This document shows, in pieces, positions 42,999 through 53,439 of a DNA stretch of 64,000 bases; the stretch's first letter is position 1; each line of letters starts with the position of its first letter. The DNA comes from an uncultured Lachnospiraceae bacterium (GTDB taxonomy: Bacteria > Bacillota > Clostridia > Lachnospirales > Lachnospiraceae), in assembly GCA_902493385.1 (NCBI GenBank), contig CABUPO010000006.1:1-64000 (forward strand). Reading direction: 5' to 3'. Made by a program: the position numbers and the translations under genes. A model generated the notes under the pieces. The model did not search any database. It saw only the letters and a program-made list of their open reading frames with translations, and was not told the DNA's origin.

Positions 42999-44858
42999 TT
43001 ACAGGCAGATTTCAGGCTTATATATTGAGAACCAATAATCAAGCTGTATAAAATATGCAAGAAGCTGAGGAAATGCCATAAGCTGTCCAAACCAGGGCTT
43101 GCCGTACTCGGATGGAGCCTGTAATAACGTGTCAAGTTTATCAATATCACAGATGTCATATAGCGGACTGTTGGAATCTGAAAGAATGCCGCGCAGTTTT
43201 TTGGCAAGCAGAGCCTCATATTTTGGGTTGTATGTTTTTGGATAAGGGCTTTTTTTGCGGAAAAGCACGTCGTTTGGAAGCTTTCCCCGGAAGGCTTCGC
43301 GAAGAAGAGATTTTTCTACGCCATTTCGGTATTTCATATCCCAGGGAACATTATACATATAATCCATAATACGCTGGTCTGCAAATGGAACCCGGGCTTC
43401 TAAGCCATAATGCATGCTTGTGCGGTCCATACGGTCTAACAGCGTCTGCATGAACCATTTTATATTAAGATATGATATCTGCCGATGTTTCTTTGCCGCC
43501 TCGTCTTCGCCGGTAAGAAGCGGAGTCTGTGAAACAGAAGTCTTGTAAGTATCATAAACATAGTTATCCAAATCAAGCATGTTAATAAATTCATCCTTTA
43601 GCAGACTTGTTCTGACATCGGTAGTCTTAGACCAGGGAAAACCCTCTCCTTTAGTTAATTCAGGACGGTAAAACCAGGGATAGCCGCCGAAAATTTCATC
43701 GGCGCATTCGCCGGTAAGCACTACCTTATTGGATTTACTGACAATACTGCAGAAGTACAGCATGGAAGCGTCTACGTCGGCCATACCGGGAAGGTCTTTT
43801 GCATAAGTGGCTTCCTTAAGAATGTCTACAAGCTCTTCTTCATTGCACATCAGATATGAATGGTTAGTATCAAATTCTGAAAGCATAATGTCTACATATC
43901 GGTTATCGCGCTCAGGCTGGAATTTGTTTGATTTAAAGTATCTGTCATTGCCGGTAAAGTCAAATGAAAAGGTGTTGAAATTTTCTGTGCTTTTAAAGGT
44001 TTTGCAGGCAACGGCAGTGACTATGCTTGAATCTATTCCGCCGGATAAAAATGAGCATACGGGCACGTCGGAAACCATCTGTCTCTTTATGGAGTCTGAC
44101 ACTAAAAAAGAAACGGTTTCTACGGTTTTTTCGTAGCTGTCGGTATGCTCCCTTGCAGTAAGCTCCCAGTATTTATGAATATGAAGACCGGATGCGTTGT
44201 ATATGGCATAATGTCCTGGCTTCATTTCCTGTATATTTTTAAATACTCCGCATCCGGGAGTCCGTGCAGGACCTATGCCAAATATTTCACGAAAGCTGTC
44301 TGCATTTACGCATGGGTGTATTTCAGGATGTGCAAACAGCGCTTTTATTTCCGAGCCGAATACAAGCAGGTTGTTCTGTATTGTATAAAATAACGGTTTA
44401 ATACCGGCATGGTCGCGCGCCATAATAAGTATTTCCTTTGCGCTGTCGTATATTACAAAAGCAAATATGCCGTTAAGCATATTTATAAAGTCTTCGCCGT
44501 ATTCCATATACATAAGAAGTATAACCTCAGTATCGCATGTGGTGTCAGGAGTCCTGCCGCATTTTCTAAGACAGGATATTAATTCGTCCGTATTATAGAT
44601 TTCACCGTTAAAGACAATTGCATATTCATGGCTGCCCTGATAGCGTATCATAGGCTGTCTTCCGCTTGTCAGGTCGCGGATTGAAAGCCTTGCGTGACTT
44701 AATCCGACAGATTTTCTAAGATACTCGCCATGTTCATCCATGCCCCGGTAAGCAATGGATTTACGCATATTGATAAGCGTCTGCAGATATTTCTCCGAAG
44801 ATGCTTCTGAGACGGTAAAATTACGGCCAAAGTCGCAAAAACCACTTAATCCACACAT
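42999..44858 (-). CDS. asnB: Asparagine synthase (glutamine-hydrolysing)
   Basis: A 619-residue enzyme making asparagine from aspartate, ATP and glutamine. I start it at 44858 because this gives M-C-G-L-S-G-F, exposing the Cys nucleophile of the glutaminase domain; the ATG at 44873 overlaps the GGAGG ribosome site. The synthetase domain has the ATP pyrophosphatase loop S-G-G-I-D-S-S and the usual G-L-E-A-R-V-P-F. Monocistronic, divergent from the PTS gene. Confidence 0.95.
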   Translation of the reverse strand: MCGLSGFCDFGRNFTVSEASSEKYLQTLINMRKSIAYRGMDEHGEYLRKSVGLSHARLSIRDLTSGRQPMIRYQGSHEYAIVFNGEIYNTDELISCLRKCGRTPDTTCDTEVILLMYMEYGEDFINMLNGIFAFVIYDSAKEILIMARDHAGIKPLFYTIQNNLLVFGSEIKALFAHPEIHPCVNADSFREIFGIGPARTPGCGVFKNIQEMKPGHYAIYNASGLHIHKYWELTAREHTDSYEKTVETVSFLVSDSIKRQMVSDVPVCSFLSGGIDSSIVTAVACKTFKSTENFNTFSFDFTGNDRYFKSNKFQPERDNRYVDIMLSEFDTNHSYLMCNEEELVDILKEATYAKDLPGMADVDASMLYFCSIVSKSNKVVLTGECADEIFGGYPWFYRPELTKGEGFPWSKTTDVRTSLLKDEFINMLDLDNYVYDTYKTSVSQTPLLTGEDEAAKKHRQISYLNIKWFMQTLLDRMDRTSMHYGLEARVPFADQRIMDYMYNVPWDMKYRNGVEKSLLREAFRGKLPNDVLFRKKSPYPKTYNPKYEALLAKKLRGILSDSNSPLYDICDIDKLDTLLQAPSEYGKPWFGQLMAFPQLLAYFIQLDYWFSIYKPEICL

Positions 44859-44997
44859 AATAAAAACCTCCATATAATAATCCTACCCATATAATATATG
44901 CAGAAATCTCCGAATAGTTTTTGTTATATTTTTACAGATTAATAGTTAGAATTACCACACATAATATATTTCAGTAGCAGAATAAAGGAGCAGAAAA

Positions 44998-47103
44998 ATG
45001 AAAGATAAAGTTTTTGGGGTGCTGCAGCGTGTGGGAAGAAGCTTTATGCTGCCTATTGCAATTCTTCCTGTTGCAGGACTGCTTTTAGGTATCGGCAGCT
45101 CTTTTACTAATCAGACGACAATTGAAACGTATAAATTAGGAAAAATACTTGGAGATGGAACGCTGCTGCATTCTCTTTTTGTTATAATGAATCAGGTTGG
45201 AAGCGTAATATTTGACAACCTGCCGTTAATATTTGCTGTCGGAGTCGCTATAGGTATGGCAAAGAAAGAGAAAGAGGTTTCGGCTCTTTCTGCCGTAATA
45301 GCATTTTTTGTTATGAATACTGCGGTGAACGCTATGCTCAGGCTTAATGAAGAAATTCTTCCTGACGGGTCAATTTCACCTGATGTGCTTGAGGGTACTA
45401 TTGTTTCATCATGTGGAATTTACACTCTGCAAATGGGTGTGTTTGGAGGAATAATTGTAGGTTTGGGCGTTGCGGCGCTGCATAACAGATTTTATAAAAT
45501 TCAACTGCCGAATGCATTGTCATTTTTTGGCGGGACAAGATTTGTACCGATTATTTCTACGCTGGTTTATCTGTTCGTAGGAATTTTGCTTTATTTTGTA
45601 TGGCCGGCAGTGCAGAACGGAATATATTCGCTCGGAGGTCTTGTGACAGGAAGCGGATATATTGGAACGCTTATATTTGGTCTTGTAAAACGTGCGCTTA
45701 TACCTTTTGGACTTCATCATGTATTTTATCTTCCGTTCTGGCAGACTGCAGTCGGAGGAACTATGGATGTTGCTGGGCAGACTATAATGGGTGGTCAGAA
45801 TATTTTCTTTGCACAGCTTGCGGATTCCGCAAATATATCCCATTTCAGTGCAGATGCAACCAGATATTTTTCAGGAGAATTTATATTTATGATATTTGGA
45901 CTTCCGGGAGCGGCGCTTGCAATGTACCGTCAGGCAAAGCCTGAGAAAAAGAAAGCTGCGAAGGGACTGCTTTTATCAGCAGCGCTTACCTGTATGTTTA
46001 CCGGTATTACGGAGCCTATTGAATTTTCATTCCTGTTTGTGGCGCCGATACTGTTCGTAGTGCAGGTTATACTTGCAGGAACGGCGTATATGTTAGCCCA
46101 TATGCTTAATATTGCAGTAGGGCTTACATTTTCCGGTGGACTTTTGGACCTTTTCTTATTTGGAATATTACAGGGAAATGAAAAAACAAGCTGGATGCTG
46201 ATAATACCTGTTGGAATAATATATTTTGCGCTTTATTATTTTATCTTTTCATTCCTTATAAAAAAGCTGAATCTTAAAACTCCGGGACGTGAGGATGATG
46301 GTGAAACAAGGCTTTATACAAAGAATGACTTTAATGCCAGAAAGGACGGCGGTGATAACAGTGGAAAAGATGAAATAAGCACGGTTATCGCAAAGGGACT
46401 TGGAGGAAAGGCCAATATAAGCGACGTTGACTGCTGCGCTACAAGGCTTCGCTGTACGGTAAAGGATTCTTCGCTTGTGGATGACGCTGTGCTTAAGGGC
46501 ACGGGGGCTTCAGGAGTTATACACAAGGGTAACGGAGTACAGGTAATATACGGACCTAACGTAACAGTAATCAAATCTAATCTTGAGGATTATCTTGAAA
46601 ATGCAGATGATACACCGGAAAATGCAGATAAAAAGGTTGTAAAGACGGTAATTATATCAAGTCCTGTTACGGGAACGGCAGCGGGAATAGAAGAGGCGCC
46701 GGACGAGGCGTTTGCAGGAAAGATGATGGGTGACGGAGCGGTAGTTACACCAAAAGAATCGACGGTATATGCTCCCGCAGACGGTACTGTTTCTTTTGTG
46801 TTTGATACAAAGCATGCCATAGGATTTACTACTGATTCAGGATTAAGTATGCTGATACACATTGGAATTGATACGGTAAATCTTAATGGAAAAGGCTTTA
46901 AAGTTTTTGTTGAGGCTGGTGATGAAGTTAAAAAGGGAGCAAAAATTATGGAGATGGATATTGATTATATTAAGAAAAACGCCCCTTCTCTGGCTTCGCC
47001 AATTATATGCAGCGAGCTTTCGGATAATCAGAAAATAAGATTGTTATCTGAAGGTGAAGTTAATGCAGGAGATGAATTATTTGCAGTTGATTTTTATGAG
47101 TAG
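44998..47103 (+). CDS. Glucose-family PTS transporter, EIICBA
   Basis: A 701-residue fused sugar permease. EIIC (about 1-430) has the glucose/maltose/N-acetylglucosamine pattern R-S-F-M-L-P-I-A-I-L-P and the C-terminal I-T-E-P-I-E-F-S-F. EIIB follows with the phosphorylated Cys, C480, in C-A-T-R-L-R. EIIA (from about 550) has the phospho-His H621 in H-I-G-I-D-T-V. It takes up and phosphorylates a hexose. No antiterminator site is evident upstream. AAGGAG precedes the ATG. Its position next to secreted glycosidases suggests that it imports a sugar they release. Confidence 0.93.
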   Translation: MKDKVFGVLQRVGRSFMLPIAILPVAGLLLGIGSSFTNQTTIETYKLGKILGDGTLLHSLFVIMNQVGSVIFDNLPLIFAVGVAIGMAKKEKEVSALSAVIAFFVMNTAVNAMLRLNEEILPDGSISPDVLEGTIVSSCGIYTLQMGVFGGIIVGLGVAALHNRFYKIQLPNALSFFGGTRFVPIISTLVYLFVGILLYFVWPAVQNGIYSLGGLVTGSGYIGTLIFGLVKRALIPFGLHHVFYLPFWQTAVGGTMDVAGQTIMGGQNIFFAQLADSANISHFSADATRYFSGEFIFMIFGLPGAALAMYRQAKPEKKKAAKGLLLSAALTCMFTGITEPIEFSFLFVAPILFVVQVILAGTAYMLAHMLNIAVGLTFSGGLLDLFLFGILQGNEKTSWMLIIPVGIIYFALYYFIFSFLIKKLNLKTPGREDDGETRLYTKNDFNARKDGGDNSGKDEISTVIAKGLGGKANISDVDCCATRLRCTVKDSSLVDDAVLKGTGASGVIHKGNGVQVIYGPNVTVIKSNLEDYLENADDTPENADKKVVKTVIISSPVTGTAAGIEEAPDEAFAGKMMGDGAVVTPKESTVYAPADGTVSFVFDTKHAIGFTTDSGLSMLIHIGIDTVNLNGKGFKVFVEAGDEVKKGAKIMEMDIDYIKKNAPSLASPIICSELSDNQKIRLLSEGEVNAGDELFAVDFYE

Positions 47104-47122
47104 TTAATATAATAATTCCTTT

Positions 47123-47161
47123 AAAACTGACGTTTCTGTACATCCGGAAACGTCAGTTTTT
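47123..47161 (+). terminator. Intrinsic terminator of the PTS gene
   Basis: A 14-bp stem (aaaactgacgtttc / gaaacgtcagtttt) is followed by T residues, 20 bases after the PTS stop. Confidence 0.88.
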
Positions 47162-47251
47162 ATCAAAAAAAAAGCGCCATATATCATGGAATTTATATAT
47201 TATTTATTTAAACTTATATGTACAATATTATGATGATTTGGGGGGAATCGA

Positions 47252-50200
47252 ATGAAAATACGTAAGAGTGTTTCATGGATGCTGATTTTTGGAATGACAA
47301 TTGGCATTTTTTCCGGACAGACGTTGTATACGCCTAAGGCAGATGCTGCCGGAGCCGGAGATAATATTACAGCCGGATGGAGTACATATTCTAATTTTGA
47401 TATGCCGGATTTAACATCTGTTGTCGATAAAAGTATTAACAGGGATGTTAAGTTTACGCATAATGAATGGAAAGGAATTAATTATACAGATGTCGATGGC
47501 AATCAGGTCAAGGCGTCTGAGGTGTATCGCATTAATACTAAAGATGATTCGGTAACATCAACATCTTCGGTATCGTATGATAATGTCGGCGCCGCATTGG
47601 CCGGGGCGAGGGATTATAACAAGGCTGCGTCGGCATATGTACAGTATCTGACCGGACAGGATTCTTCTGTAACGGATTGGTCGCTTGTTGTCGTACAGAA
47701 TCAGGACGAGGCTCAGAAAAGCGATTATAAAGATTTTTATAAAACAAATTATGATTTAAAGGGAGACTGGAAAGAAGACCTTGCTCTTCCGGCAAGCTGG
47801 CAGCATTACGGCTTTGATTTTTCAATATATGCGAATGTTATTATGCCCTGGCAGTATAAATATGACAGCAATGTAACGTCTCCAAGATGCGCGGTAAAGT
47901 ATAATCCCGTAGGACTTTACAGAAAGAATTTTAAAGTAAACGACGGACTTGCTGATTTAAACGGACGTATTAATATAAGCTTTCAGGGAGTCGAGTCCTG
48001 TTATTATGTGTATGTGAACGGCAAGGAGGTAGGCTACAGTGAAGATTCCTACAGCCCTCACAGCTTTGATATAACCGATTATCTTATTAAAAATGCAGAC
48101 GGAAGCATAGATGCTTCGGCAGACAACCTTCTTGCAGTTGAGGTACATAAGTTCTGTGACGGAACATGGATGGAAGGACAGGATTTCTTCTATGACGGCG
48201 GAATATTCAGGGACGTATATCTGTATGCAGCGCCGCTTATACATATTGAAGATTATTTTGTTCAGACAGACCTTGACGATAATTATCAGAATGCAGTTCT
48301 TAATATGAGCGACGTTACAATATCCAACTACAGCACGCAGAATATTGCTAATGGTGAGTATGCAATTGACGTGCAGCTGTATAACGAGGACGGAACGGCA
48401 TTCATGAACGGCTACAGTATTGATATACCTGCGCTCGCAGCTGCGTCTGACGGAACATGCTCAGTAACAGAGGTTTCTGATTCTTCGCACGAGGTATATG
48501 CGCCTAAGCTGTGGTCGTGTGAAGAGCCTAATCTGTATGTTATGGTGCTTACGCTGTACAACAAAAAGACAGGCGCATATATAGAATCACTTTCGCAGAA
48601 TCTTGGCTTTAGAGAGATAGAGTTTACGCGCTCGGAGGTTAACAGCAACGGAAGACGTTCTACGAACGCTAACAGCTATCAGCAGATGCTGATTAATGGA
48701 AAGCCGTTTTACTTAAAAGGCACGAATCGTCATGATACCGACCCGGTATATGGTAAATATGTTCCTCATGAGGTTCAGTTTGAGGACATTAAGTTAATGA
48801 AGCAGTATAACATTAACGCTGTCCGCACATCGCATTATAGTAACGATGAGTATATGTATTATCTGTGTGAAAAATACGGACTGTATATGATGTGCGAAAC
48901 TAATATTGAATGCCATGCGCTTATGAGCTCGCCGGAATCGCAGAAGACGCCTTTTAAAAAGCTTGTAATGGACAGAACCGTTACGGCGTTTGAGAGACTT
49001 AAGAACAGAACAGCCAACATAATGTGGTCTACAGGTAATGAGAACCACTACAATACGAGCAAGACTTATTGCGACGGAATGTTCTATGATCTTATCTGGT
49101 ATTTTAAAGACCATGATGAGACGAGGCCGGTACATTGCGAAAGCTCACATTATGATAATGGCGTTGATGTAGACAGCGATATGTACCCTTATGACATAAA
49201 GGGAGTTGTTAATAAGGGCAATGTAACAATGCCTTATGTGATGTGTGAGTATGACCATGCAATGGGAAATGCAGTTGGAAGTATTAAGGAATATTGGGAA
49301 GCTGTAAGGGGCGCTAAGAATAATAATATACTCGGAGGATTTATATGGGACTGGGTTGATCAGGCAAGACTTTTATCGCTTGACAGCATCAGACAGGATA
49401 AGCTTGTAACAGGCAGCAGATATGATTATTATGCAGAGGATTATGCTCATGAAAACCTGTACGCAGAGGAGAATGACGGAATGTTTTTCGCATACGGCGG
49501 CGATAACGGGGAGAATCCGAATGATAATTCTTTCTGTGTAAACGGACTGGTATCGCCTGACAGAGACGTTCAGCCTGAGCTTAATGAAGTAAAATATACA
49601 TATCAGAACTTTTGGTTTAATGAAACAACGCAGGACGATATAAAGAGCGAATGGATTCAGATATATAATGAGTCAAGCTTTGATAATCTTGACAAATACG
49701 ACCTTGTATTTGAAGTATGCGAGGACGGAAAGGTGCTTGGCTCTGAAGTGGTTTTTGGAGTATCTGTTGATGCCAGAAGCTACGGCGACGCTAATATTCC
49801 ATATAAAAAATATATGCCTGCACAGCTCAAAGACGGAAGCAGTTATTATCTGAATATATATGTTAAGACAAAAGAGGAGCTAAAGGGTTATGTAGACGGT
49901 GAGGAAAAGACGATACTTCCGGCAGGACATATAGTTTCTTACGAGCAGTTTGAGATACCTGAAACATTTAACGAAGTTACAAGAACTATATCAACTAATA
50001 AAGTAAGTGTAACAGAAAATGACGGCTCTTATGATGTTTCGGGCGATTTGTTCAGCTTTAGTATTGATAAGTCGACAGGAGTAATAAAGGATTATACCTA
50101 CAAAAATGAACTGCTGCTTACCGAGGGACCTAAGCCTAACCTTTGGAGAGCGCCGACTAATAACGACAGATATATGGTAAACGACTGGCAGAAGGTAGGT

Positions 50201-51355
50201 GAGGCGGCATACGTTGACAGTATTGAAGCATGGGTTAATGATAAGGGGCAGAATGTAATCAGCGTAGCGCTGATGCATGAAGGCTTTGATGGAATATATA
50301 CGGATATAACGTATACAATTGACGGAAGCGGCGCAGTTACAATTGATGTATCGATTGACCCAAGAAATACAACTATTTCCGGCGATAACAGCAAGAGGCT
50401 TTTAAGAGTGGGAACTAATCTTGTCCTTCCTTCCGGTTCAGAAAATGTATACTGGTATGGTAAAGGCGGATATGAAACAATGATTGACAGATGTTCGGGT
50501 GCGAAGCTTGGAGCATACAGCTCAACAGTTGACAAAATGTTTTATCCTTACCTTGATACGCAGGATACCGGTAATCTTACTGGAGTAAAATGGTTTACTG
50601 TTACTGACAGTAATAAAAAGACGGCTCTTGTAATAACAGGTGAAGATGAATTTGAGGCTTCGGCGCTCCATTTTACAGCCGACGAGCTTACACAGGCGAG
50701 ACATCCGTACGACCTTGAAAGGCATGACGAGACTTATGTTTCAATAAGTAAGGTTTCTGCGGGAGCAGGAAATGCAAGCTGCGGACCGGATACTCTTGAT
50801 GAGTACAGATTGTATGCTGATAAAATATATGAGTATTCATACACACTTGTGCCTTACACTGCAACTAATGCATGGGGAGACATGACAGGATATGTATCAG
50901 GCGTGACAAGGCAGTACAGGGCTTGCGCTTCTGATTATATATATGCACAGACAAGCGACCCTGATCTTCCGGATCCAAGACCGGCAGAGACGCCGTCTAC
51001 TGTTACTGATAATCCGTCTGTACAGACACAGACTCCTCAGATTAACGTTACACCGACGCCCGCTAAGGCGGCGCCTTCTAAGGTTAAGTCATTTAAAGCA
51101 AAGAAAAAGGCTGGAAAAGTGCTCCTTACATGGAAGAAGAATAAGAAGGCAGACGGATATATTATACAGAGATCCTTAAAGAAAAATAAGGGATATAAAA
51201 AGATAGCTGTTATTAAGAAGAAAAAGACAGTAAAATATATCGATAAGAAGGCTAAGAAAAATAAGACATATTACTATAGGATCTGCGCGTTTGTAAAAGA
51301 CGGCGGTAAGACAGTTAAGGGTAAATATGTTAAAGCAGTTAAGATTAAAGTATAA
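47252..51355 (+). CDS. Secreted GH2 beta-galactosidase (LacZ-type) with Lys-rich Fn3 tail
   Basis: A 1367-residue exported enzyme. Signal peptide 1-32. Then comes an N-terminal region of about 130 residues without a clear family. The GH2 sugar-binding, Ig-like and TIM-barrel domains follow, with acid/base E597 in T-G-N-E-N and nucleophile E666 in M-C-E-Y-D-H-A-M-G-N. After the barrel is a Bgal_small-type domain (F-S-I-D-K-S-T-G ... L-W-R-A-P-T-N-N-D). A Pro/Thr linker leads to a C-terminal Fn3 domain that is extremely lysine-rich. There is no LPxTG or membrane anchor. The basic tail could hold it on the acidic wall (inference). It probably removes terminal beta-galactose. Confidence 0.92.
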   Translation: MKIRKSVSWMLIFGMTIGIFSGQTLYTPKADAAGAGDNITAGWSTYSNFDMPDLTSVVDKSINRDVKFTHNEWKGINYTDVDGNQVKASEVYRINTKDDSVTSTSSVSYDNVGAALAGARDYNKAASAYVQYLTGQDSSVTDWSLVVVQNQDEAQKSDYKDFYKTNYDLKGDWKEDLALPASWQHYGFDFSIYANVIMPWQYKYDSNVTSPRCAVKYNPVGLYRKNFKVNDGLADLNGRINISFQGVESCYYVYVNGKEVGYSEDSYSPHSFDITDYLIKNADGSIDASADNLLAVEVHKFCDGTWMEGQDFFYDGGIFRDVYLYAAPLIHIEDYFVQTDLDDNYQNAVLNMSDVTISNYSTQNIANGEYAIDVQLYNEDGTAFMNGYSIDIPALAAASDGTCSVTEVSDSSHEVYAPKLWSCEEPNLYVMVLTLYNKKTGAYIESLSQNLGFREIEFTRSEVNSNGRRSTNANSYQQMLINGKPFYLKGTNRHDTDPVYGKYVPHEVQFEDIKLMKQYNINAVRTSHYSNDEYMYYLCEKYGLYMMCETNIECHALMSSPESQKTPFKKLVMDRTVTAFERLKNRTANIMWSTGNENHYNTSKTYCDGMFYDLIWYFKDHDETRPVHCESSHYDNGVDVDSDMYPYDIKGVVNKGNVTMPYVMCEYDHAMGNAVGSIKEYWEAVRGAKNNNILGGFIWDWVDQARLLSLDSIRQDKLVTGSRYDYYAEDYAHENLYAEENDGMFFAYGGDNGENPNDNSFCVNGLVSPDRDVQPELNEVKYTYQNFWFNETTQDDIKSEWIQIYNESSFDNLDKYDLVFEVCEDGKVLGSEVVFGVSVDARSYGDANIPYKKYMPAQLKDGSSYYLNIYVKTKEELKGYVDGEEKTILPAGHIVSYEQFEIPETFNEVTRTISTNKVSVTENDGSYDVSGDLFSFSIDKSTGVIKDYTYKNELLLTEGPKPNLWRAPTNNDRYMVNDWQKVGEAAYVDSIEAWVNDKGQNVISVALMHEGFDGIYTDITYTIDGSGAVTIDVSIDPRNTTISGDNSKRLLRVGTNLVLPSGSENVYWYGKGGYETMIDRCSGAKLGAYSSTVDKMFYPYLDTQDTGNLTGVKWFTVTDSNKKTALVITGEDEFEASALHFTADELTQARHPYDLERHDETYVSISKVSAGAGNASCGPDTLDEYRLYADKIYEYSYTLVPYTATNAWGDMTGYVSGVTRQYRACASDYIYAQTSDPDLPDPRPAETPSTVTDNPSVQTQTPQINVTPTPAKAAPSKVKSFKAKKKAGKVLLTWKKNKKADGYIIQRSLKKNKGYKKIAVIKKKKTVKYIDKKAKKNKTYYYRICAFVKDGGKTVKGKYVKAVKIKV

Positions 51356-51361
51356 TTAATA

Positions 51362-51405
51362 ATAAATGATGCAGAAGTGACGTATGTCGCTTTTGCATCA
51401 TTTAT
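51362..51405 (+). terminator. Hairpin after the GH2 gene
   Basis: A perfect 12-bp stem (ataaatgatgca / tgcatcatttat) with an inner small stem (gtgac / gtcgc) begins seven bases after the stop. The T run is poor (atattt), so termination may be partial. Confidence 0.6.
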
Positions 51406-51555
51406 ATTTGAGCAGGGTTCGCAGCGCATGACGTCTCTGAAGCAGTAAAAAGCTATGCAAATGAAGGATTGTATATTAGAAGCAGAATATGTTATTATAA
51501 AAAATACACTGTATTCAATCGAAATCGGGTTAACTGTACGCAAGAGGAGGAAGCT

Positions 51556-52398
51556 ATGGACAGACAATTTAATACTCCGGCAGAGATTATTGAGGCTAAC
51601 ATCGGAAGCGGAGTAACGAAAGCCGGTATGAAAGCGCTGAAAATGATAATACTTGGAATACTTGCGGGTGCATTTATTGCAGTTGGAGGCACGGCAAGCA
51701 GTCTGGCGGTACATAATATATCTAATGTGGGTATTGCGAGGGCTTTGGCAGGAGCAATATTCCCTGTCGGACTTATTATGGTTGTTATAACCGGCTCAGA
51801 GCTTTTTACCGGAAACTGTCTTATGATTACGGCATTGTTGGATAAAAAGATTAAAGGTATGCAGATGCTTAGAAATCTTGTGATTGTATACATATCTAAT
51901 CTTGCCGGCTCGGTAATGATTGCAGGGCTTGTATATCTTTCAGGCCAGTTTAATTATACAGACGGTATGCTTGGCGCATATACAATTAAGGTAGCGCTTG
52001 CAAAAACAACGATTGCTCCGGGTGCGGCGGTTGCAAGCGGTATACTGTGCAATATGCTTGTATGCCTTGCGGTAATCCTTGCTCTTTCAGCAAAAGATAT
52101 TACAGGTAAAATATTTGGAATATTCTTTCCTATAGCGGCGTTTGTAATATGCGGATTTGAGCACTGTGTTGCCAATATGTATTATATTCCTGCCGGAATG
52201 TTTGCAGCATGTAATCCTGACTATGTTAAAAAAGCAGAAGAGGTATATAATATAACTGCAGAGCAGTGCGCTGTACTTGGCTCGCCAATGATTATAAGAA
52301 GTTTTATATGTGTTACGCTCGGAAATATTATCGGAGGAATAATATGTGTCGGGATTCCTCTTTATGTCGCTCATAAGCGTGTGGATTGTGGAAAATGA
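51556..52398 (+). CDS. Formate/nitrite transporter (FNT) family channel
   Basis: A 280-residue membrane protein of the FocA/NirC family with six segments. The family signatures G-T-A-S-S-L-A and G-S-E-L-F-T-G-N are visible, as is the second-half motif G-F-E-H-C-V-A-N-M-Y. It moves formate, nitrite or hydrosulfide. In a fermenter, formate is the likeliest cargo. GAGGAGG lies six bases before the ATG at 51556. Its place among glycosidases has no obvious functional link. Confidence 0.93.
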   Translation: MDRQFNTPAEIIEANIGSGVTKAGMKALKMIILGILAGAFIAVGGTASSLAVHNISNVGIARALAGAIFPVGLIMVVITGSELFTGNCLMITALLDKKIKGMQMLRNLVIVYISNLAGSVMIAGLVYLSGQFNYTDGMLGAYTIKVALAKTTIAPGAAVASGILCNMLVCLAVILALSAKDITGKIFGIFFPIAAFVICGFEHCVANMYYIPAGMFAACNPDYVKKAEEVYNITAEQCAVLGSPMIIRSFICVTLGNIIGGIICVGIPLYVAHKRVDCGK

Positions 52399-52488
52399 TT
52401 ATAGAGACGCAGCATGTCGAAAATAGCCGTGTGACTGTCAGCCGGAATGCAGCCTGTAAAACATGGATATTGCTGCCGGAGATATAAT

Positions 52489-53316
52489 ATGAGCTTTTAT
52501 TTTACATTATTAACGAATAAGAATAAGGAACTTCCGCTGTATATAACAGGGATTGGCAGGGAAGAACCACAGGGGTATGTCTTCAGAGACAGAGGATATC
52601 CGTACTACCAGCTTGCATATTGTACGGCAGGCAGAGGGATATACAAGATAGATGGTAAAGAATATATACTTGAAGAGGGTATGATGTTCTATTTTGAACC
52701 TGACGCGCCCCATGAGTATCATATGCTCACGGATGATTTCAGTACAAGATGGATAATATATGATGGACAGAACGTTAAGACTATAATGGATAATGTGGGA
52801 ATAGGACCCGTTTATGATGTATTTTATCTGTATAATCCATCGGTTTTTATGGCTTGTCTTGATAAAATAGAACAGCTTGTAAATAGTAACGCCCCTGAGA
52901 GCATGGTAAGGGCTTCAGGGCTGTTTTATGAATATCTTACCGGTATCAGGCGTATGCCGTATGCAGATGAATCGGCCCAGGCAGCGTTAAAAGCAAAAAG
53001 GGCGGCAGAGTATGTCAGAAAGAATTATATGCGGGATATTTCACTTTTTGATATAGCAGAGAGCATAATTGTATCTGAGTCATATCTTTGCCGTATATTT
53101 AAAAAAGAATTTGATATGACGCCAATGGCATATCTTTCGTATTACAGGATAAACATGGCTAAAAAGCTTCTTTTGGAATGCCTGGACCTGCGTGTGTGCG
53201 ATATTGCGGAAATAACCGGATTTCAGAGTGTAAGCTATTTTGGAATGGTATTTAAAAAATATGAAGGATGTACGCCGAAGGAGTTCAGGCACTCATTTGC
53301 TTCGGAAAATCAGTGA
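52489..53316 (+). CDS. AraC family transcriptional regulator
   Basis: A 275-residue regulator with an N-terminal cupin (G-Y-V-F-R-D-R-G-Y-P-Y-Y-Q-L-A-Y) and two C-terminal HTH motifs (I-A-E-S-I-I-V-S-E-S-Y-L-C-R-I-F-K-K-E-F and A-E-I-T-G-F-Q-S-V-S-Y-F). The start at 52489 follows GGAG. It lies directly upstream of the second GH2 gene and probably controls it in response to a sugar. Confidence 0.93.
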   Translation: MSFYFTLLTNKNKELPLYITGIGREEPQGYVFRDRGYPYYQLAYCTAGRGIYKIDGKEYILEEGMMFYFEPDAPHEYHMLTDDFSTRWIIYDGQNVKTIMDNVGIGPVYDVFYLYNPSVFMACLDKIEQLVNSNAPESMVRASGLFYEYLTGIRRMPYADESAQAALKAKRAAEYVRKNYMRDISLFDIAESIIVSESYLCRIFKKEFDMTPMAYLSYYRINMAKKLLLECLDLRVCDIAEITGFQSVSYFGMVFKKYEGCTPKEFRHSFASENQ

Positions 53317-53439
53317 CATAATATTTCAGGTTCAATATTTTTATATTTTAGCAATAATTTAATATTGTATAATTACCCTCTGACCATATAAAATCAAGTA
53401 AAGGCCTTGAATATTTTATATGAGAGCAGGGGGTGCTTT